From contig NZ_CP121017.1 of the NCBI RefSeq assembly GCF_041468085.1, positions 1,405,501 through 1,469,500 on the forward strand: a stretch of DNA of 64,000 bases, given 5' to 3'. This DNA is from Tistrella mobilis (GTDB taxonomy: Bacteria; Pseudomonadota; Alphaproteobacteria; Tistrellales; Tistrellaceae). This document shows, one piece after another, positions 35,291 to 44,793 of the stretch (position 1 is its first letter; each line of letters begins with the position of its first letter). The notes under the pieces were generated by a model, which did no database searches, was not told the DNA's origin, and was given only the letters and a program-made list of their open reading frames with translations. Position numbers and translations under genes: made by a program.

Positions 35291-35812
35291 TCATCCCGCC
35301 CCCCGGATGTCGAGATCGACCCGGTCGGCGGGGCCGTCGGGGGCGGCGCCGTGTACCTTCAACTCGATACGTGTCGGGCCGATCCCGGCGCCCGACAGGA
35401 TCTCGCGCACCGCCAGCGCCCGGTCGAGCGCCAGCCGCCGCGCGGCATGGGGCGGCGCATCGGCGGCGGCGGTCGCATAGGCGTCCACCAGCACGCGTGT
35501 CCGGTCGGGCAGCCCGCCGGCGAAATCCTCGATCGCGCGCCGCCCGGAAGCCGGGATCTCGGCGCTGCCGGTCTCGAAGGGAATGGAGAGGGGGGCGTGC
35601 GACACGGCGTGCTGTGCGGCGGCGACGCCTGACGTCGCTGCCGCCAGCGGCACCAGGGCTGCCAGACCGGTCATTGCGATGACCAGGGCGTGGCGGGCCA
35701 GGCGGTGGGCAGCCGGATGGCGGGGCGCATGCGCCACGCAAACGCCCCGGCCATGGGGCCGGGGGGGGCTGCACTGCCGGGCGGTGGATGTCGGCGTCGA
35801 CGCGGGCGTCAT
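35291..35812 (-). CDS. Small periplasmic OmpA-like protein
   Basis: This 173-residue protein has a long, charged N-terminus and a hydrophobic signal segment ('LVIAMTGLAALVPLAAATSG'). The rest resembles a reduced OmpA-type domain: 'IPFETGSAEIPASGRRAIED', 'RVLVDAYA', 'RRLALDRALAVREILSGAGI'. AGGA is just upstream of the ATG at 35812, but a start nearer the signal segment (35674) is possible. It is 118 bp upstream of the MotA-like gene on the same strand, giving a three-gene envelope cluster. Confidence 0.68.
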   Translation of the reverse strand: MTPASTPTSTARQCSPPRPHGRGVCVAHAPRHPAAHRLARHALVIAMTGLAALVPLAAATSGVAAAQHAVSHAPLSIPFETGSAEIPASGRRAIEDFAGGLPDRTRVLVDAYATAAADAPPHAARRLALDRALAVREILSGAGIGPTRIELKVHGAAPDGPADRVDLDIRGAG

Positions 35813-35973
35813 GGCATCCTGATGGCTGATCGCCTGCGGCCGTCATGCGGCCGCACGGCAGGACCGGCCGGTGCGCCGGGGCGCGCCGACCCGTCCAACC
35901 ATAGCCCACCCGCCGAAGCAGCGGCAAGCCCGGCGGGTATGGCTGCGCCTGCTGGCCGCAGGATGGCCGGGTC

Positions 35974-36816
35974 TTACGCCTTGGCGGCGGCTTCGCCCGG
36001 GCGGCTGGGGCGCTTCGCCAGCATGGTGCTCAGCACCTTGTGGGTCTGGCCATGGATGGTGGTGTTGCCGGCGATCACATTGCCGCTGGTCAGCATGCCG
36101 TCACCGCCGGTCAGGTCGCTGACGAAACCGCCGGCCTCGCGGACCAGGATCACGCCGGCCGCCATGTCCCAGGGCTGCAGATCCAGCTCGAAGAAGGCAT
36201 CGAAGCGGCCGGCCGCGACATAGGCGAGGTCCAGCGCGGCCGATCCGAAGCGGCGGATGCCGCCGGTGTTCTTCATCATGCCGGCCAGCATCTTCAGGTA
36301 TTCGGCGTGATTGGGCTTGTCGGCGCGCGGAATGCCGGTGGCGATCACGCAGTCGATCAGCTGCCGGCGGGCGGCGACGCGGATGCGGCGGTCGTTGACG
36401 AAGGCACCATAGCCCTTTTCGGCCGAGAACATCTCGTCGCGCAGCGGGTCATAGGTCACGCCGGCGATGATCTCGCCTTCGCGCTCCAGCGCCACGGTCA
36501 CGGCGAAATGCGGAATGCCGTGCAGAAAGTTATGGGTGCCGTCGAGCGGATCGATGATCCAGCGATGCGACGGGCCGTCGCCCGAGCCCTTCACCTCGCC
36601 GCCTTCCTCCATCAGGAAGCCGAAATCGGGGCGGGCCTTGGCGAGTTCGGCGCGCAGCACCTTCTCGGACTTCAGATCGGCGCTGGACACGAAATCGGCG
36701 GGGCCCTTGCGGGACACCTGGAGGTTCTCGACCTCGCCGAAATCGCGGATCAGGCCGCGGGCGGCCTTCTGGGCGGCACCGATCATGACATTGAGGATGG
36801 GGGAACGGATGGCCAT
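35974..36816 (-). CDS. suhB: Inositol monophosphatase family protein (SuhB-like)
   Basis: This 280-residue Mg-dependent phosphatase has the metal/phosphate motifs 'FLMEEGG', 'WIIDPLDGTHNFLHGIPHFA' and 'LQPWDMAAGVILVREAGG', the signature of the inositol-phosphatase family. SuhB relatives also assist rRNA transcription antitermination. GGGAG precedes the ATG at 36816. It is the gene after efp on the same strand, separated by a hairpin. Confidence 0.92.
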   Translation of the reverse strand: MAIRSPILNVMIGAAQKAARGLIRDFGEVENLQVSRKGPADFVSSADLKSEKVLRAELAKARPDFGFLMEEGGEVKGSGDGPSHRWIIDPLDGTHNFLHGIPHFAVTVALEREGEIIAGVTYDPLRDEMFSAEKGYGAFVNDRRIRVAARRQLIDCVIATGIPRADKPNHAEYLKMLAGMMKNTGGIRRFGSAALDLAYVAAGRFDAFFELDLQPWDMAAGVILVREAGGFVSDLTGGDGMLTSGNVIAGNTTIHGQTHKVLSTMLAKRPSRPGEAAAKA

Positions 36817-36905
36817 CGGTGGCAACTCCCGGGCACGAGGTCGTCGGACGAACAGAAAGAACGGGGCAGAGGCGACGGCGGCGGGCGCCATCGCACAGGG
36901 ACGAA

Positions 36906-36941
36906 GCGCCCCCGCCGGCGTGGGACCGCCTGCGGGGGCGC
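36906..36941 (-). terminator. Hairpin after efp
   Basis: GCGCCCCCGC (36906-36915) pairs perfectly with GCGGGGGCGC (36932-36941). It lies 46 bases after the efp stop on the minus strand and before suhB. The tail is TTCGTCC, so termination may be partial. Confidence 0.6.
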
Positions 36942-36986
36942 ATCATGCCCGAACGGGGCGCGGGACGGAACTGCGGAAGCCGCAGG

Positions 36987-37553
36987 TCAGTCCTTCGCGC
37001 GCTCCAGATAGGTCTGGTCGGCGGTCATCACCACCACGCGGGTGCCGGTCTCGATATGCGGCGGCACCATGATGCGCACGCCGTTCTCAAGCAGGGCCGG
37101 CTTGTACGACGCCGCGGCGGTCTGGCCCTTCACGGTCGGCTCGGTCTCGGTGACCTCCAGGATGACCGACTCGGGCAGTTCCACCGACAGCGGCTCTTCC
37201 TCGTAGGACGAGACGGTGACGGTCATGCCGTCCTGCAGGAAAACCGCGGCATCGCCGGCCAGTTCCCGGGGCACGTTGATCTGCTCGTAGGTCTCCTGAT
37301 CCATCAGGGTCAGCATGTCGCCGTCGGCGTAGAGGTACTGGTATTCCTTCTCGTCCAGCCGCACGCGCTCCACGGCTTCCGAGGCGCGGAAGCGCTCGTT
37401 CAGCTTGGTGCCGGTGCGGATGTCCTTCAGTTCCACCTGCAGATACGCACCGCCCTTGCCGGGCTGGGTGTGCATGGTGCGACGGGCGACCCAGAGCCGG
37501 TTCTGATGCTCGATGATCATGCCCGGGCGGATGGCGTTGCCGTTGATCTTCAT
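36987..37553 (-). CDS. efp: Translation elongation factor P
   Basis: This 188-residue EF-P has three OB-type domains. The loop '[16 protein letters not shown]' carries the conserved lysine (K33 here), the site of beta-lysylation in enterics. EF-P rescues ribosomes stalled at proline runs. AGGA lies upstream of the ATG. The same window encodes a TolA with runs of 24, 32 and 16 prolines, an obvious client. No epmA/epmB is seen here. Confidence 0.95.
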   Translation of the reverse strand: MKINGNAIRPGMIIEHQNRLWVARRTMHTQPGKGGAYLQVELKDIRTGTKLNERFRASEAVERVRLDEKEYQYLYADGDMLTLMDQETYEQINVPRELAGDAAVFLQDGMTVTVSSYEEEPLSVELPESVILEVTETEPTVKGQTAAASYKPALLENGVRIMVPPHIETGTRVVVMTADQTYLERAKD

Positions 37554-37769
37554 GGCCTGCGGTCCTTCGTTTCCGGCCCCTCTGCGCTGCCGGACAGTCT
37601 GCCGGGGCAGTGGGCTCGGGACGGGTCTTCGGGATGGCGCTGGTCGGAAAGGGGGCAAAGATGAAGAGGCGCCGCCATCCCGTGAAATCGCCGCCGCCCC
37701 GCGTCTCGGGGGCTGACGGAAAGCCGCGGGTCCACGCGGCCGCTGCCGCGGAGGGGGACCCTCGGGCCG

Positions 37770-38438
37770 TCAGCCCCGGTCGGGGACGGGGCCTTCGTCT
37801 TCGAGGGCCCGCGCGATCTCGCGGTTGAAGTCGGCAACCGCCTGGGCGGGGCCGGCCTCGTAATTCCACACCCCGGCGGTAACCGCCAGGAAATCGGCAC
37901 CGGCACGGACCAGGGGCGCGCAGTTGGCGACCGTGATGCCGCCGATGGCGACGCAGGGCACTTCCATCAGCTCCTGCCACCAGTCCAGCAGGTCCAGCCC
38001 GGCGGTCGCCGGCGGGGTCTTGGTGGTGGAGGGGAAGAAGGCGCCGAAGGCGACGTAATCCGCACCTTCCTCGGCCGCGACCATGGCGCGGTGGCGCGAG
38101 GCATAGGCGGAGACGCCCAGAATGGCGTTGGGTCCCAGGATCCTGCGGGCCTTGGCCTGGTCCATGTCGTCCTGGCCGATATGGGCGCCGTCGGCCCCCA
38201 TTTCGGCGGCGATGTCGGGCCGGTCGTTGACCAGCACGGCAACACCGCGCGGCTGGGCCACCGGCAGCAGCCGCTCCACCGCGCGCCGGACGTCATCGTC
38301 GGCCGCATCCTTCAGACGGATCTGCAGGCAGGCGACGTCACCGCCGTCGAGCGCGCGGGCAAGCGTATCCGCGAACGCCGCCGGCGCGAAGGCCGGCGGC
38401 GTCAGCAGATAGAGGCGGCAATCGCGGGACGCGCTCAC
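37770..38438 (-). CDS. thiE: Thiamine-phosphate synthase
   Basis: This TIM-barrel enzyme of 222 residues joins HMP-PP and THZ-P to make thiamine phosphate. Motifs: 'CLQIRLKDA', '[20 protein letters not shown]', 'GQDD', 'GVSAYASRH' (where GxS-x-H is usual), '[15 protein letters not shown]' and '[12 protein letters not shown]'. The start overlaps the fba stop (ATGA), so it is translated with fba. Thiamine diphosphate is the cofactor of transketolase, encoded in the same cluster. Confidence 0.9.
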   Translation of the reverse strand: MSASRDCRLYLLTPPAFAPAAFADTLARALDGGDVACLQIRLKDAADDDVRRAVERLLPVAQPRGVAVLVNDRPDIAAEMGADGAHIGQDDMDQAKARRILGPNAILGVSAYASRHRAMVAAEEGADYVAFGAFFPSTTKTPPATAGLDLLDWWQELMEVPCVAIGGITVANCAPLVRAGADFLAVTAGVWNYEAGPAQAVADFNREIARALEDEGPVPDRG

Positions 38439-39355
38439 GCCTTGCCCTGATAGATCTTGATGATCTGGTCGAGCAGGGCGAGGGCCTCCTCACGCGGGCG
38501 CTGGAAGGTGTTGCGGCCGATGATCGAGCCGTTGGCACCACCGTCGCGCAGCTGCCGGATCTCGTCCATCAGCTCGTCGGTGCCCTTGGCGTTGCCGCCC
38601 GAGAACACCACGATGCGGCGGCCGGCGAACGAGGCCTGCATGACGTGCGAAATGCGCTCCGCCAGCGTCGAGCGGGCGATGTCGTACTTCTCGTAGACCT
38701 TCTTGGCCTCGTCCTGCTCAAGATCGGCGGTCGGCGGCTTCACCTTGATGATGTTGGCGCCGAGCAGGGCCGCATGGTGGGCGGCGTAGGCGCAGACGTC
38801 GAGGGCGGTCTCACCCTTCTTCGACAGCATGCCGCCACGCGGATACGACCAGACGACGACGGCGACGCCCTTCGACTTCGCTTCGAGGGTCAGCTCGCGC
38901 AGCTCCTCGATCATCTCGAACTGGTATTCCGAGCCCGGATAGATGGTGAAGCCGATGGCCGAGCAGCCGAGGCGCAGCGCGTCGTCGACGGTCGCGGTCA
39001 CGGCCTGGTCCTTCTCGGTCGCCAGGCTGTTGGAGCTGTTGACCTTCAGGATGGTCGGGATCGCGCCGGCGAAGGTGTCGGCACCGGCTTCCAGCATGCC
39101 GAGCGGGGCGGCATAGGCCGACAGGCCGGCATCGATCGCCAGCTGATAGTGGTAGTGCGGGTCGTAGGCCGGCGGGTTCGGGGCGAAGCTGCGCGCGGGA
39201 CCGTGCTCGAAGCCCTGGTCGACCGGCAGGATGACCAGACGGCCGGTGCCGCCCAGACGGCCTTCCATCAGGATGCGGGCGAGGTTCGCCTTCACACCCG
39301 GGTTCTCGCCTTCGTAATTGGCGAGGATCCGCTTCACGCGCTGAGTGATCTTCAT
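38435..39355 (-). CDS. fbaB: Class I fructose-bisphosphate aldolase (DhnA/FbaB type)
   Basis: This 306-residue Schiff-base aldolase has '[20 protein letters not shown]', 'LKVNSSNSL', '[19 protein letters not shown]', the lysine region '[11 protein letters not shown]' and '[10 protein letters not shown]', with 'GRNTFQRP' near the end. It cleaves fructose-1,6-bisphosphate to two trioses. ATG at 39355 is preceded by GGAA. It is followed by thiE with ATGA overlap. It lies downstream of pgk and a small orphan gene in the tkt-gap-pgk cluster. Confidence 0.92.
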   Translation of the reverse strand: MKITQRVKRILANYEGENPGVKANLARILMEGRLGGTGRLVILPVDQGFEHGPARSFAPNPPAYDPHYHYQLAIDAGLSAYAAPLGMLEAGADTFAGAIPTILKVNSSNSLATEKDQAVTATVDDALRLGCSAIGFTIYPGSEYQFEMIEELRELTLEAKSKGVAVVVWSYPRGGMLSKKGETALDVCAYAAHHAALLGANIIKVKPPTADLEQDEAKKVYEKYDIARSTLAERISHVMQASFAGRRIVVFSGGNAKGTDELMDEIRQLRDGGANGSIIGRNTFQRPREEALALLDQIIKIYQGKA

Positions 39356-39560
39356 CCGGTCGTCGTTCCCTGGCTGATGCGCCGGCGGCGCCAGAGGCGG
39401 CCGCCTTTGCTGTAAACTCCTGGTCCGGCGCTGAAAAGCAGTACCGGCCGCGGGGGATGCCCGTCCGATGCGCCTTGTAACCGAGACGTGCGTGATTTGC
39501 AATCACCCGACCACGGTGGGGGGCGCGACAACTTCGTGTCAGGGGCCCCCATAAGGCGTC

Positions 39561-39929
39561 TCAAAGGGGGTCTTGGGGCGTTCGTACCCTGGTTTCGGGG
39601 GCGGCTGCGGCGCAGAGCGCCATAAGTACGGCGGGTGATGTCTCGATCACCGGATCGGCCAGCCCCGAGATGGCCAGCATATGGGCGCGTGCTGCGTCGC
39701 TGCCGCAGTCGACCACCAGCCGGCAACCGGCGGTTTCGGGCCGGGCGGCCAGCGCTGTGGCCAGCTCCCGGATCCAGCCGATCCCGCCCGCGGCGAGCAG
39801 CCCGGGCGGGGTGGTCACGGCGGCGGGCACCGCCCGTCGACCGTCCCTGATGGCGTCGGCGAGGGCGGTGATGTCGGCGAGGGCCGCCACCGCTGCCACG
39901 CGATCATCCCCGCCTGCACCGACCGTCAT
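39561..39929 (-). CDS. Small conserved-looking protein coupled to pgk, function unknown
   Basis: This 122-residue protein starts 4 bp past the pgk stop, so it is almost certainly real and co-translated. It is Ala-rich with an alpha/beta look: 'DITALADAIRDGRRAVPAAV', 'AGGIGWIRELATALAARPET', 'CRLVVDCGSDAARAHMLAIS'. There is no signal peptide or membrane helix. I do not recognise the family. Placement between pgk and fba hints at a link to triose metabolism, but nothing in the residues shows it. Confidence 0.7.
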   Translation of the reverse strand: MTVGAGGDDRVAAVAALADITALADAIRDGRRAVPAAVTTPPGLLAAGGIGWIRELATALAARPETAGCRLVVDCGSDAARAHMLAISGLADPVIETSPAVLMALCAAAAPETRVRTPQDPL

Positions 39930-39932
39930 TGG

Positions 39933-41129
39933 TCAACGGGAAAGCGCTGCGACGCCCGGCAGTTCCTTGCCCTCGCAATATTCGAGGAAGGCACCGCCCG
40001 CGGTGGAGACATAGGTGAGTGCATCGACCACACCGGCATGGGCCAGTGCCGCCACCGTGTCGCCGCCGCCGGCGATGGAGGCGAGCGTGCCGGCGCTGGT
40101 CAGCTTTTCGACCGCCCTCGCAACCGCCACCGTCGCGGCATCGAAGGGCTGGATCTCGAAGGCGCCGAAGGGGCCGTTCCAGAGCAGGGTCTTCGAGCCT
40201 GCAAGGCAGGCTTCGACCTCGGCGACGGTCTTCGGCCCCACATCCAGGATCATCTCGTCGGCTGCGACGTCGTTCACATCGACGGTGCGGTTTTCGGCCC
40301 CCGCCTTGAACTCGCGCGCCACCACCGCATCGACCGGCAGCACCACCCGGCAGCCGGCGGCCTGGGCCTTGGCCAGGATGCCGCGCGCGGTTTCGGCCAG
40401 ATCGGCCTCGCACAGCGACTTGCCGACGGCGATGCCCTGGGCATGCAGGAAGGTGTTGGCCATGCCGCCGCCGATGATCACCGCATCGACCCGCGCGACC
40501 AGATTGTTCAGCAGGTCGATCTTGGTCGAGACCTTGGCACCGCCGACGATGGCCGCCACCGGGCGCTGCGGCTCGGCAAGCGCCGCACCCAGGGCCTCAA
40601 GCTCGGCCTGCATCGACAGGCCGGCGGCGGTGGGCAGGCGCTCGGCCAGGCCCACGGTCGAGGCATGGGCGCGATGGGCGCAGGAGAAGGCGTCGGAGAC
40701 GAAGATCTGGCCCAGGCTTGCCAGCGCATCGGCGAAGCCGGCTTCGTTCTTTTCTTCCCCGGCATGGAAGCGCAGGTTTTCAAGCAGTGCGACCTCGCCA
40801 TCGGCAAGCCTGCCCACCACGGCGGCGGCGGCATCACCGATGCAATCCTCGGCGAAGGCGACCGGGCGGCCGATCGCGGCTGCGAGCGGGTCCACCACCG
40901 GCTTCAGGGACATCGACGGCACGACCTTGCCCTTCGGCCGGTCGAAATGCGAGAGCACGACCACCCGGGCGCCGCGTTCGGCCAGCGCGCGCACCGTCGG
41001 GGCCTGGCGCTCGATGCGGGTTGCGTCGGTGACGACGCCGTCCTTCATCGGCACGTTCAGGTCCAGGCGGACAAGGACGACCTTGCCGGCGACGTCGATC
41101 TGGTCGAGGGTCTTGAAGCTGGCGGGCAT
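39933..41129 (-). CDS. pgk: Phosphoglycerate kinase
   Basis: This 398-residue two-domain kinase has '[16 protein letters not shown]', '[13 protein letters not shown]', '[14 protein letters not shown]', '[15 protein letters not shown]' and the nucleotide site '[10 protein letters not shown]' with 'GGGDTVAAL' near the end. It interconverts 1,3-bisphosphoglycerate and 3-phosphoglycerate with ATP. ATG at 41129 follows GGAA. It lies between gap and the small orphan gene; a terminator precedes it. Confidence 0.96.
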   Translation of the reverse strand: MPASFKTLDQIDVAGKVVLVRLDLNVPMKDGVVTDATRIERQAPTVRALAERGARVVVLSHFDRPKGKVVPSMSLKPVVDPLAAAIGRPVAFAEDCIGDAAAAVVGRLADGEVALLENLRFHAGEEKNEAGFADALASLGQIFVSDAFSCAHRAHASTVGLAERLPTAAGLSMQAELEALGAALAEPQRPVAAIVGGAKVSTKIDLLNNLVARVDAVIIGGGMANTFLHAQGIAVGKSLCEADLAETARGILAKAQAAGCRVVLPVDAVVAREFKAGAENRTVDVNDVAADEMILDVGPKTVAEVEACLAGSKTLLWNGPFGAFEIQPFDAATVAVARAVEKLTSAGTLASIAGGGDTVAALAHAGVVDALTYVSTAGGAFLEYCEGKELPGVAALSR

Positions 41130-41196
41130 GGGGGAGCGTTCCGTTCTCGCGAGGGAAGGGCCGTATGAGAGGCGATCTGAAGACGATCTAAAGAAA

Positions 41197-41226
41197 CGGG
41201 CCCCGCGCATCGTTGCGCGGGGCCCG
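41197..41226 (-). terminator. Intrinsic terminator after gap
   Basis: CGGGCCCCGCGC (41197-41208) and its exact complement (41215-41226) form a 12-bp stem with a 6-nt loop, then TTTCTTT on the minus strand. It separates gap from pgk, so pgk probably has its own promoter or depends on read-through. Confidence 0.85.
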
Positions 41227-41238
41227 CATCAGACAAGA

Positions 41239-42243
41239 TCAGAGCTTGCCGAGCGCCACGGCCGTGTCGGCCATGCGGTTCGAGAAGCCCCACTCGTTAT
41301 CATACCACGAGAGAACACGCACCAGCGTGCCATCGATCACCGCGGTCTGGGTGGTGTCGAAGCTCGACGAATGCGGGTCGTGGTTGAAGTCGATCGACAC
41401 CAGCGGCTCGCTGACCACGCCCAGAACGCCCTTCATCGGGCCCTCGGCGGCGGCGCGCATCGCGGCATTGACCTCGTCGACCGTGGTCGCGCGCTTGGCG
41501 ACGACGGTCAGGTCGATCATCGACACGTTCGGGGTCGGCACGCGCACGGCGACGCCGTCCAGCTTGCCCTTCAGCTCGGGCAGCACCAGGCCGACCGCAC
41601 GGGCGGCGCCGGTGGAGGTCGGGATGATCGACTGTGCCGCGGCACGGGCGCGGCGCAGGTCCTTGTGCGCCACGTCCAGCACCGGCTGGTCGCCGGTATA
41701 GGCGTGGACCGTGGTCATGTAGCCGTGCTCGATGCCGATGGTGTCGTTCAGCACCTTGGCGACCGGAGCCAGGCAGTTGGTGGTGCAGGAGGCATTCGAC
41801 ACCACGGTGTGCTCAGGCGTCAGGCCGTCCTCGTTCACACCGAAGACCACGGTGTAGTCGGCGTTGTCGGCCGGGGCCGAGACCAGCACCTTGCGGGCGC
41901 CGGCTTCCAGGTGCTTCGCGGCGGCATCACGCTTGGTGAAGATGCCGGTGCACTCCAGTGCCACGTCGACCTTCAGCTCGGCCCAGGGCAGCTTGGCCGG
42001 GTCGCGTTCCGAGGTCACCTTGATCGGGCCGGTGCCGACGTCGATGGTGTCACCCTCGACCTTGACCTCGCCGTTGAAACGGCCATGGACCGAATCGTAC
42101 TTGAACAGATGGGCGTTGGTCTCGGCAGGCGCGAGATCGTTGATCCCGACGACCTGGATGTCGGTACGGCCCGACTCGACGATCGCACGCAGAACGCCAC
42201 GGCCGATGCGGCCGAAGCCGTTGATCGCCACCCGAATGGTCAT
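41239..42243 (-). CDS. gap: Glyceraldehyde-3-phosphate dehydrogenase, type I
   Basis: This 334-residue enzyme has '[19 protein letters not shown]', the catalytic cysteine in '[17 protein letters not shown]', '[15 protein letters not shown]' and '[13 protein letters not shown]'. It oxidises glyceraldehyde-3-phosphate. '[11 protein letters not shown]' after the second strand could allow NADP as well as NAD, as in Calvin-cycle forms, but this is not decisive. It lies between tkt and pgk on the minus strand. Confidence 0.96.
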   Translation of the reverse strand: MTIRVAINGFGRIGRGVLRAIVESGRTDIQVVGINDLAPAETNAHLFKYDSVHGRFNGEVKVEGDTIDVGTGPIKVTSERDPAKLPWAELKVDVALECTGIFTKRDAAAKHLEAGARKVLVSAPADNADYTVVFGVNEDGLTPEHTVVSNASCTTNCLAPVAKVLNDTIGIEHGYMTTVHAYTGDQPVLDVAHKDLRRARAAAQSIIPTSTGAARAVGLVLPELKGKLDGVAVRVPTPNVSMIDLTVVAKRATTVDEVNAAMRAAAEGPMKGVLGVVSEPLVSIDFNHDPHSSSFDTTQTAVIDGTLVRVLSWYDNEWGFSNRMADTAVALGKL

Positions 42244-42270
42244 GCCTTCCTCCGAACTGTCTTCGACGTG

Positions 42271-42298
42271 GGGGAGCCGACCGCCTTGGCGGCTCCCC
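42271..42298 (-). terminator. Hairpin between tkt and gap
   Basis: GGGGAGCCG (42271-42279) pairs with CGGCTCCCC (42290-42298). A second stem (CCCCC-GAAC-GGGGG, about 42341-42354) lies nearer the tkt stop. Neither has a U-tract. They may damp tkt read-through into gap or protect the tkt 3' end. Confidence 0.45.
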
Positions 42299-42376
42299 TG
42301 GGGGGTTGTTACGGTCGCTGCGGCACCCCGGATCGGCCAGCCCCCGAACGGGGGAGGGCCGGAACCGGATCCCCGG

Positions 42377-44386
42377 TCAGACGCGCGCGAGTGCGGCGTC
42401 GACCACGGCCTCGGCGGTGATGCCGAAGTGACGGTAGAGTTCGGGCGCCGGCGCGCTGGCGCCGAAGCCGGTCATGCCGATCACGGCGCCCTTGGGGCCG
42501 GTCCAGCGTTCCCAACCGAAGCCGATCCCGGCTTCGATCGCGACACGGACCACGTCGCCGCCCAGCACCTCGGCCTGATATCCGGCGGGCTGCGCCGCGA
42601 ACAGTTCCCAGCAGGGCATGGAGACCACGCGGGTCGGCACGCCCTTGGCTTCCAGCGCCTCGGCGGCGGCCACCGCGATCTCGACTTCCGACCCGGTGGC
42701 GAGCAGCACGACCTGCGGTGCGGCCGAGGCCTCGCGCAGGATATAGGCGCCCTTCGCCGACAGGTTCCCGGCCGACGCCTCAAGGCGCAGCTGCTTCAGG
42801 TTCTGGCGGCTGAGCGCCAGCACCGACGGGCCGTTGGTCCGCTCCAGCGCCGCCGCCCAGCATTCCGCCGTCTCGACCACATCGGCCGGACGCATGACCG
42901 CCACATTCGGCATCATGCGCAGGCTCATCAGATGCTCGACCGGCTGATGGGTCGGGCCGTCTTCACCCAGGCCGATCGAGTCGTGGGTCATCACATAGAT
43001 GACCCGCTGCTCCATCAGTGCCGACAGACGGATCGACGGCCGGCAATAATCGGTGAAGACCAGGAAGGTTCCGCCATAGGGGATCACGCCGCCATGCAGC
43101 GCCATGCCGTTCATGGCCGCAGCCATGCCGTGCTCGCGGATGCCCCAGAAGATATAGCGGCCGTCGAATTCACCCGGCGCCACCGGCTTCATGCCCTTGG
43201 TGCGGGTGTTGTTCGATCCGGTCAGGTCGGCGGAGCCGCCGATCAGTTCCGGAATGGCCGGCACCAGCACTTCCAGCGCCATTTCCGACGCCTTGCGGGT
43301 GGCGACGGTCTTGGGCGAGGCGATCAGGCCAGCGATGTAGTCGTCCAGCGCCTGTTTCCAGCCGGCCGGCAGTTCGCCCGCCATGGCGCGGGTGAATTCC
43401 GCCTGCGTCCCGGCGTCGAGTGCAGCCAGACGCGTTTCCCAGGCGGCGCGCTCGGCGGCACCGCGGGCGCCGGCATGGGCCCAGGCGGTACGGATATCGG
43501 CCGGGATCTCAAAGGGGGCATGGGGCCAGGCCAGCGCCTCGCGGGTGCCGGCGATCTCTTCGGCGCCCAGCGCCGCGCCATGCACGCCCGAGGTGCCGGC
43601 TTTCTTCGGCGCGCCATAGCCGATGACGGTACGGCAGGCGATCATCACCGGCCTGTCGGAGCTGCGCGCCCGGTCGAGCGCGGCGGCGACCGCCTCGGCA
43701 TCATGGCCGTCGACCGCATCGGTCGCCCAGCCGGCGGCTTCGAAGCGTGCCCGCTGGTCTTCCGAGCTGGACAGCGAGACCGGGCCGTCGATCGAGATGC
43801 CGTTGTCGTCCCAGAGCACGATCAGCTTCGAGAGCTTCAGATGGCCCGCGAGCGAGATCGCCTCCTGGCTGATGCCCTCCATCAGGCAACCGTCGCCAGC
43901 GATGACATAGGTGTAGTGGTCGACCACCGATCCGCCGAAGCGGGCGGCGAGCAGGCGCTCGGCCAGCGCCATGCCGACGGCGTTGGCGATGCCCTGGCCC
44001 AGCGGGCCGGTCGTGGTCTCGATGCCCGAGGCATGGCCGTATTCGGGGTGGCCGGCGGTGCGGGCGCCCAGCTGGCGGAAGTTCTTCACCTCGTCCAGCG
44101 TCATGTCTTCATAGCCGGTCAGATGCAGCAGGGCATAAAGCAGCATCGAGCCATGGCCGGCGGAAAGCACGAAGCGGTCGCGATCGGCCCATTTCGGGGC
44201 TTTGGGATCGAACTTCAGGAACCGGGTGAACAGCACGGTGGCTGCGTCGGCCATGCCCATCGGCATGCCCGGATGGCCGGAATTCGCACGCTCGACGGCG
44301 TCCATGGCAAGGGCGCGCACGGCATTGGCCATGTCACGCGGCGTGGGCGCGGTGGTCGAGGTGGCATCGGTCGTCTGAGCGGTCAT
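42377..44386 (-). CDS. tkt: Transketolase
   Basis: This 669-residue TPP enzyme has '[17 protein letters not shown]', '[17 protein letters not shown]', the TPP site '[20 protein letters not shown]' with '[10 protein letters not shown]', and '[20 protein letters not shown]' in the second domain. It transfers two-carbon units in the pentose phosphate and Calvin pathways. It is first of the minus-strand cluster tkt-gap-pgk-orf-fba-thiE and divergent from the AGCS symporter. Confidence 0.96.
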   Translation of the reverse strand: MTAQTTDATSTTAPTPRDMANAVRALAMDAVERANSGHPGMPMGMADAATVLFTRFLKFDPKAPKWADRDRFVLSAGHGSMLLYALLHLTGYEDMTLDEVKNFRQLGARTAGHPEYGHASGIETTTGPLGQGIANAVGMALAERLLAARFGGSVVDHYTYVIAGDGCLMEGISQEAISLAGHLKLSKLIVLWDDNGISIDGPVSLSSSEDQRARFEAAGWATDAVDGHDAEAVAAALDRARSSDRPVMIACRTVIGYGAPKKAGTSGVHGAALGAEEIAGTREALAWPHAPFEIPADIRTAWAHAGARGAAERAAWETRLAALDAGTQAEFTRAMAGELPAGWKQALDDYIAGLIASPKTVATRKASEMALEVLVPAIPELIGGSADLTGSNNTRTKGMKPVAPGEFDGRYIFWGIREHGMAAAMNGMALHGGVIPYGGTFLVFTDYCRPSIRLSALMEQRVIYVMTHDSIGLGEDGPTHQPVEHLMSLRMMPNVAVMRPADVVETAECWAAALERTNGPSVLALSRQNLKQLRLEASAGNLSAKGAYILREASAAPQVVLLATGSEVEIAVAAAEALEAKGVPTRVVSMPCWELFAAQPAGYQAEVLGGDVVRVAIEAGIGFGWERWTGPKGAVIGMTGFGASAPAPELYRHFGITAEAVVDAALARV

Positions 44387-44793
44387 GGGCCTTCACGCAA
44401 GCGTTCGAAGAGGGGCAGCGGCCGGCGCGGGGCCGGCAGGGAGCGCCACGGGCAAAGCGGACCTGCGGTGCGCGCGGGCAATTGCACGCCTCAGCGACCG
44501 CGTCAACCACCTTTAACGAGTGCCGTGCGGCGCAAAGATGGCGGGGTGTCATCTCTCCGTCAACCGCCTATTTCCGCGGCGCCTTCCTGCCACCGGTCCG
44601 CAGTCGCCGCATCCGGGTCCCACAGGGGCCGGCGGGGGGCCGCCCGGGCATGCCTGGTTCACCCTGGCGCGTGAACAGCACCAATCTGCATCAGGTCGCA
44701 GCCAACAGCGGAATCCTGCGGTGTGCGGGGTCTCTCTACCATGACGCTCATCCAAAACGGGCCGGATTACGGCCGTGGGGCAGGAGGGAGACG
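44387..44793. other. Divergent promoter region of tkt and the symporter gene
   Basis: About 407 bp without a supported gene. It must hold the tkt promoter (minus) and the symporter promoter (plus). The one notable site is the 12-base sequence at 44683-44694, listed separately. Confidence 0.4.
44683..44694. promoter_or_regulatory. Candidate operator shared with the XRE regulator promoter
   Basis: AATCTGCATCAG, 100 bp before the symporter ATG, is identical to the reverse complement of 49454-49465, which forms part of a 15-bp dyad in front of the XRE regulator. Extending the dyad (AATCTG-CAT-CAGATT), this copy keeps four of six right-half bases. Confidence 0.45.
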
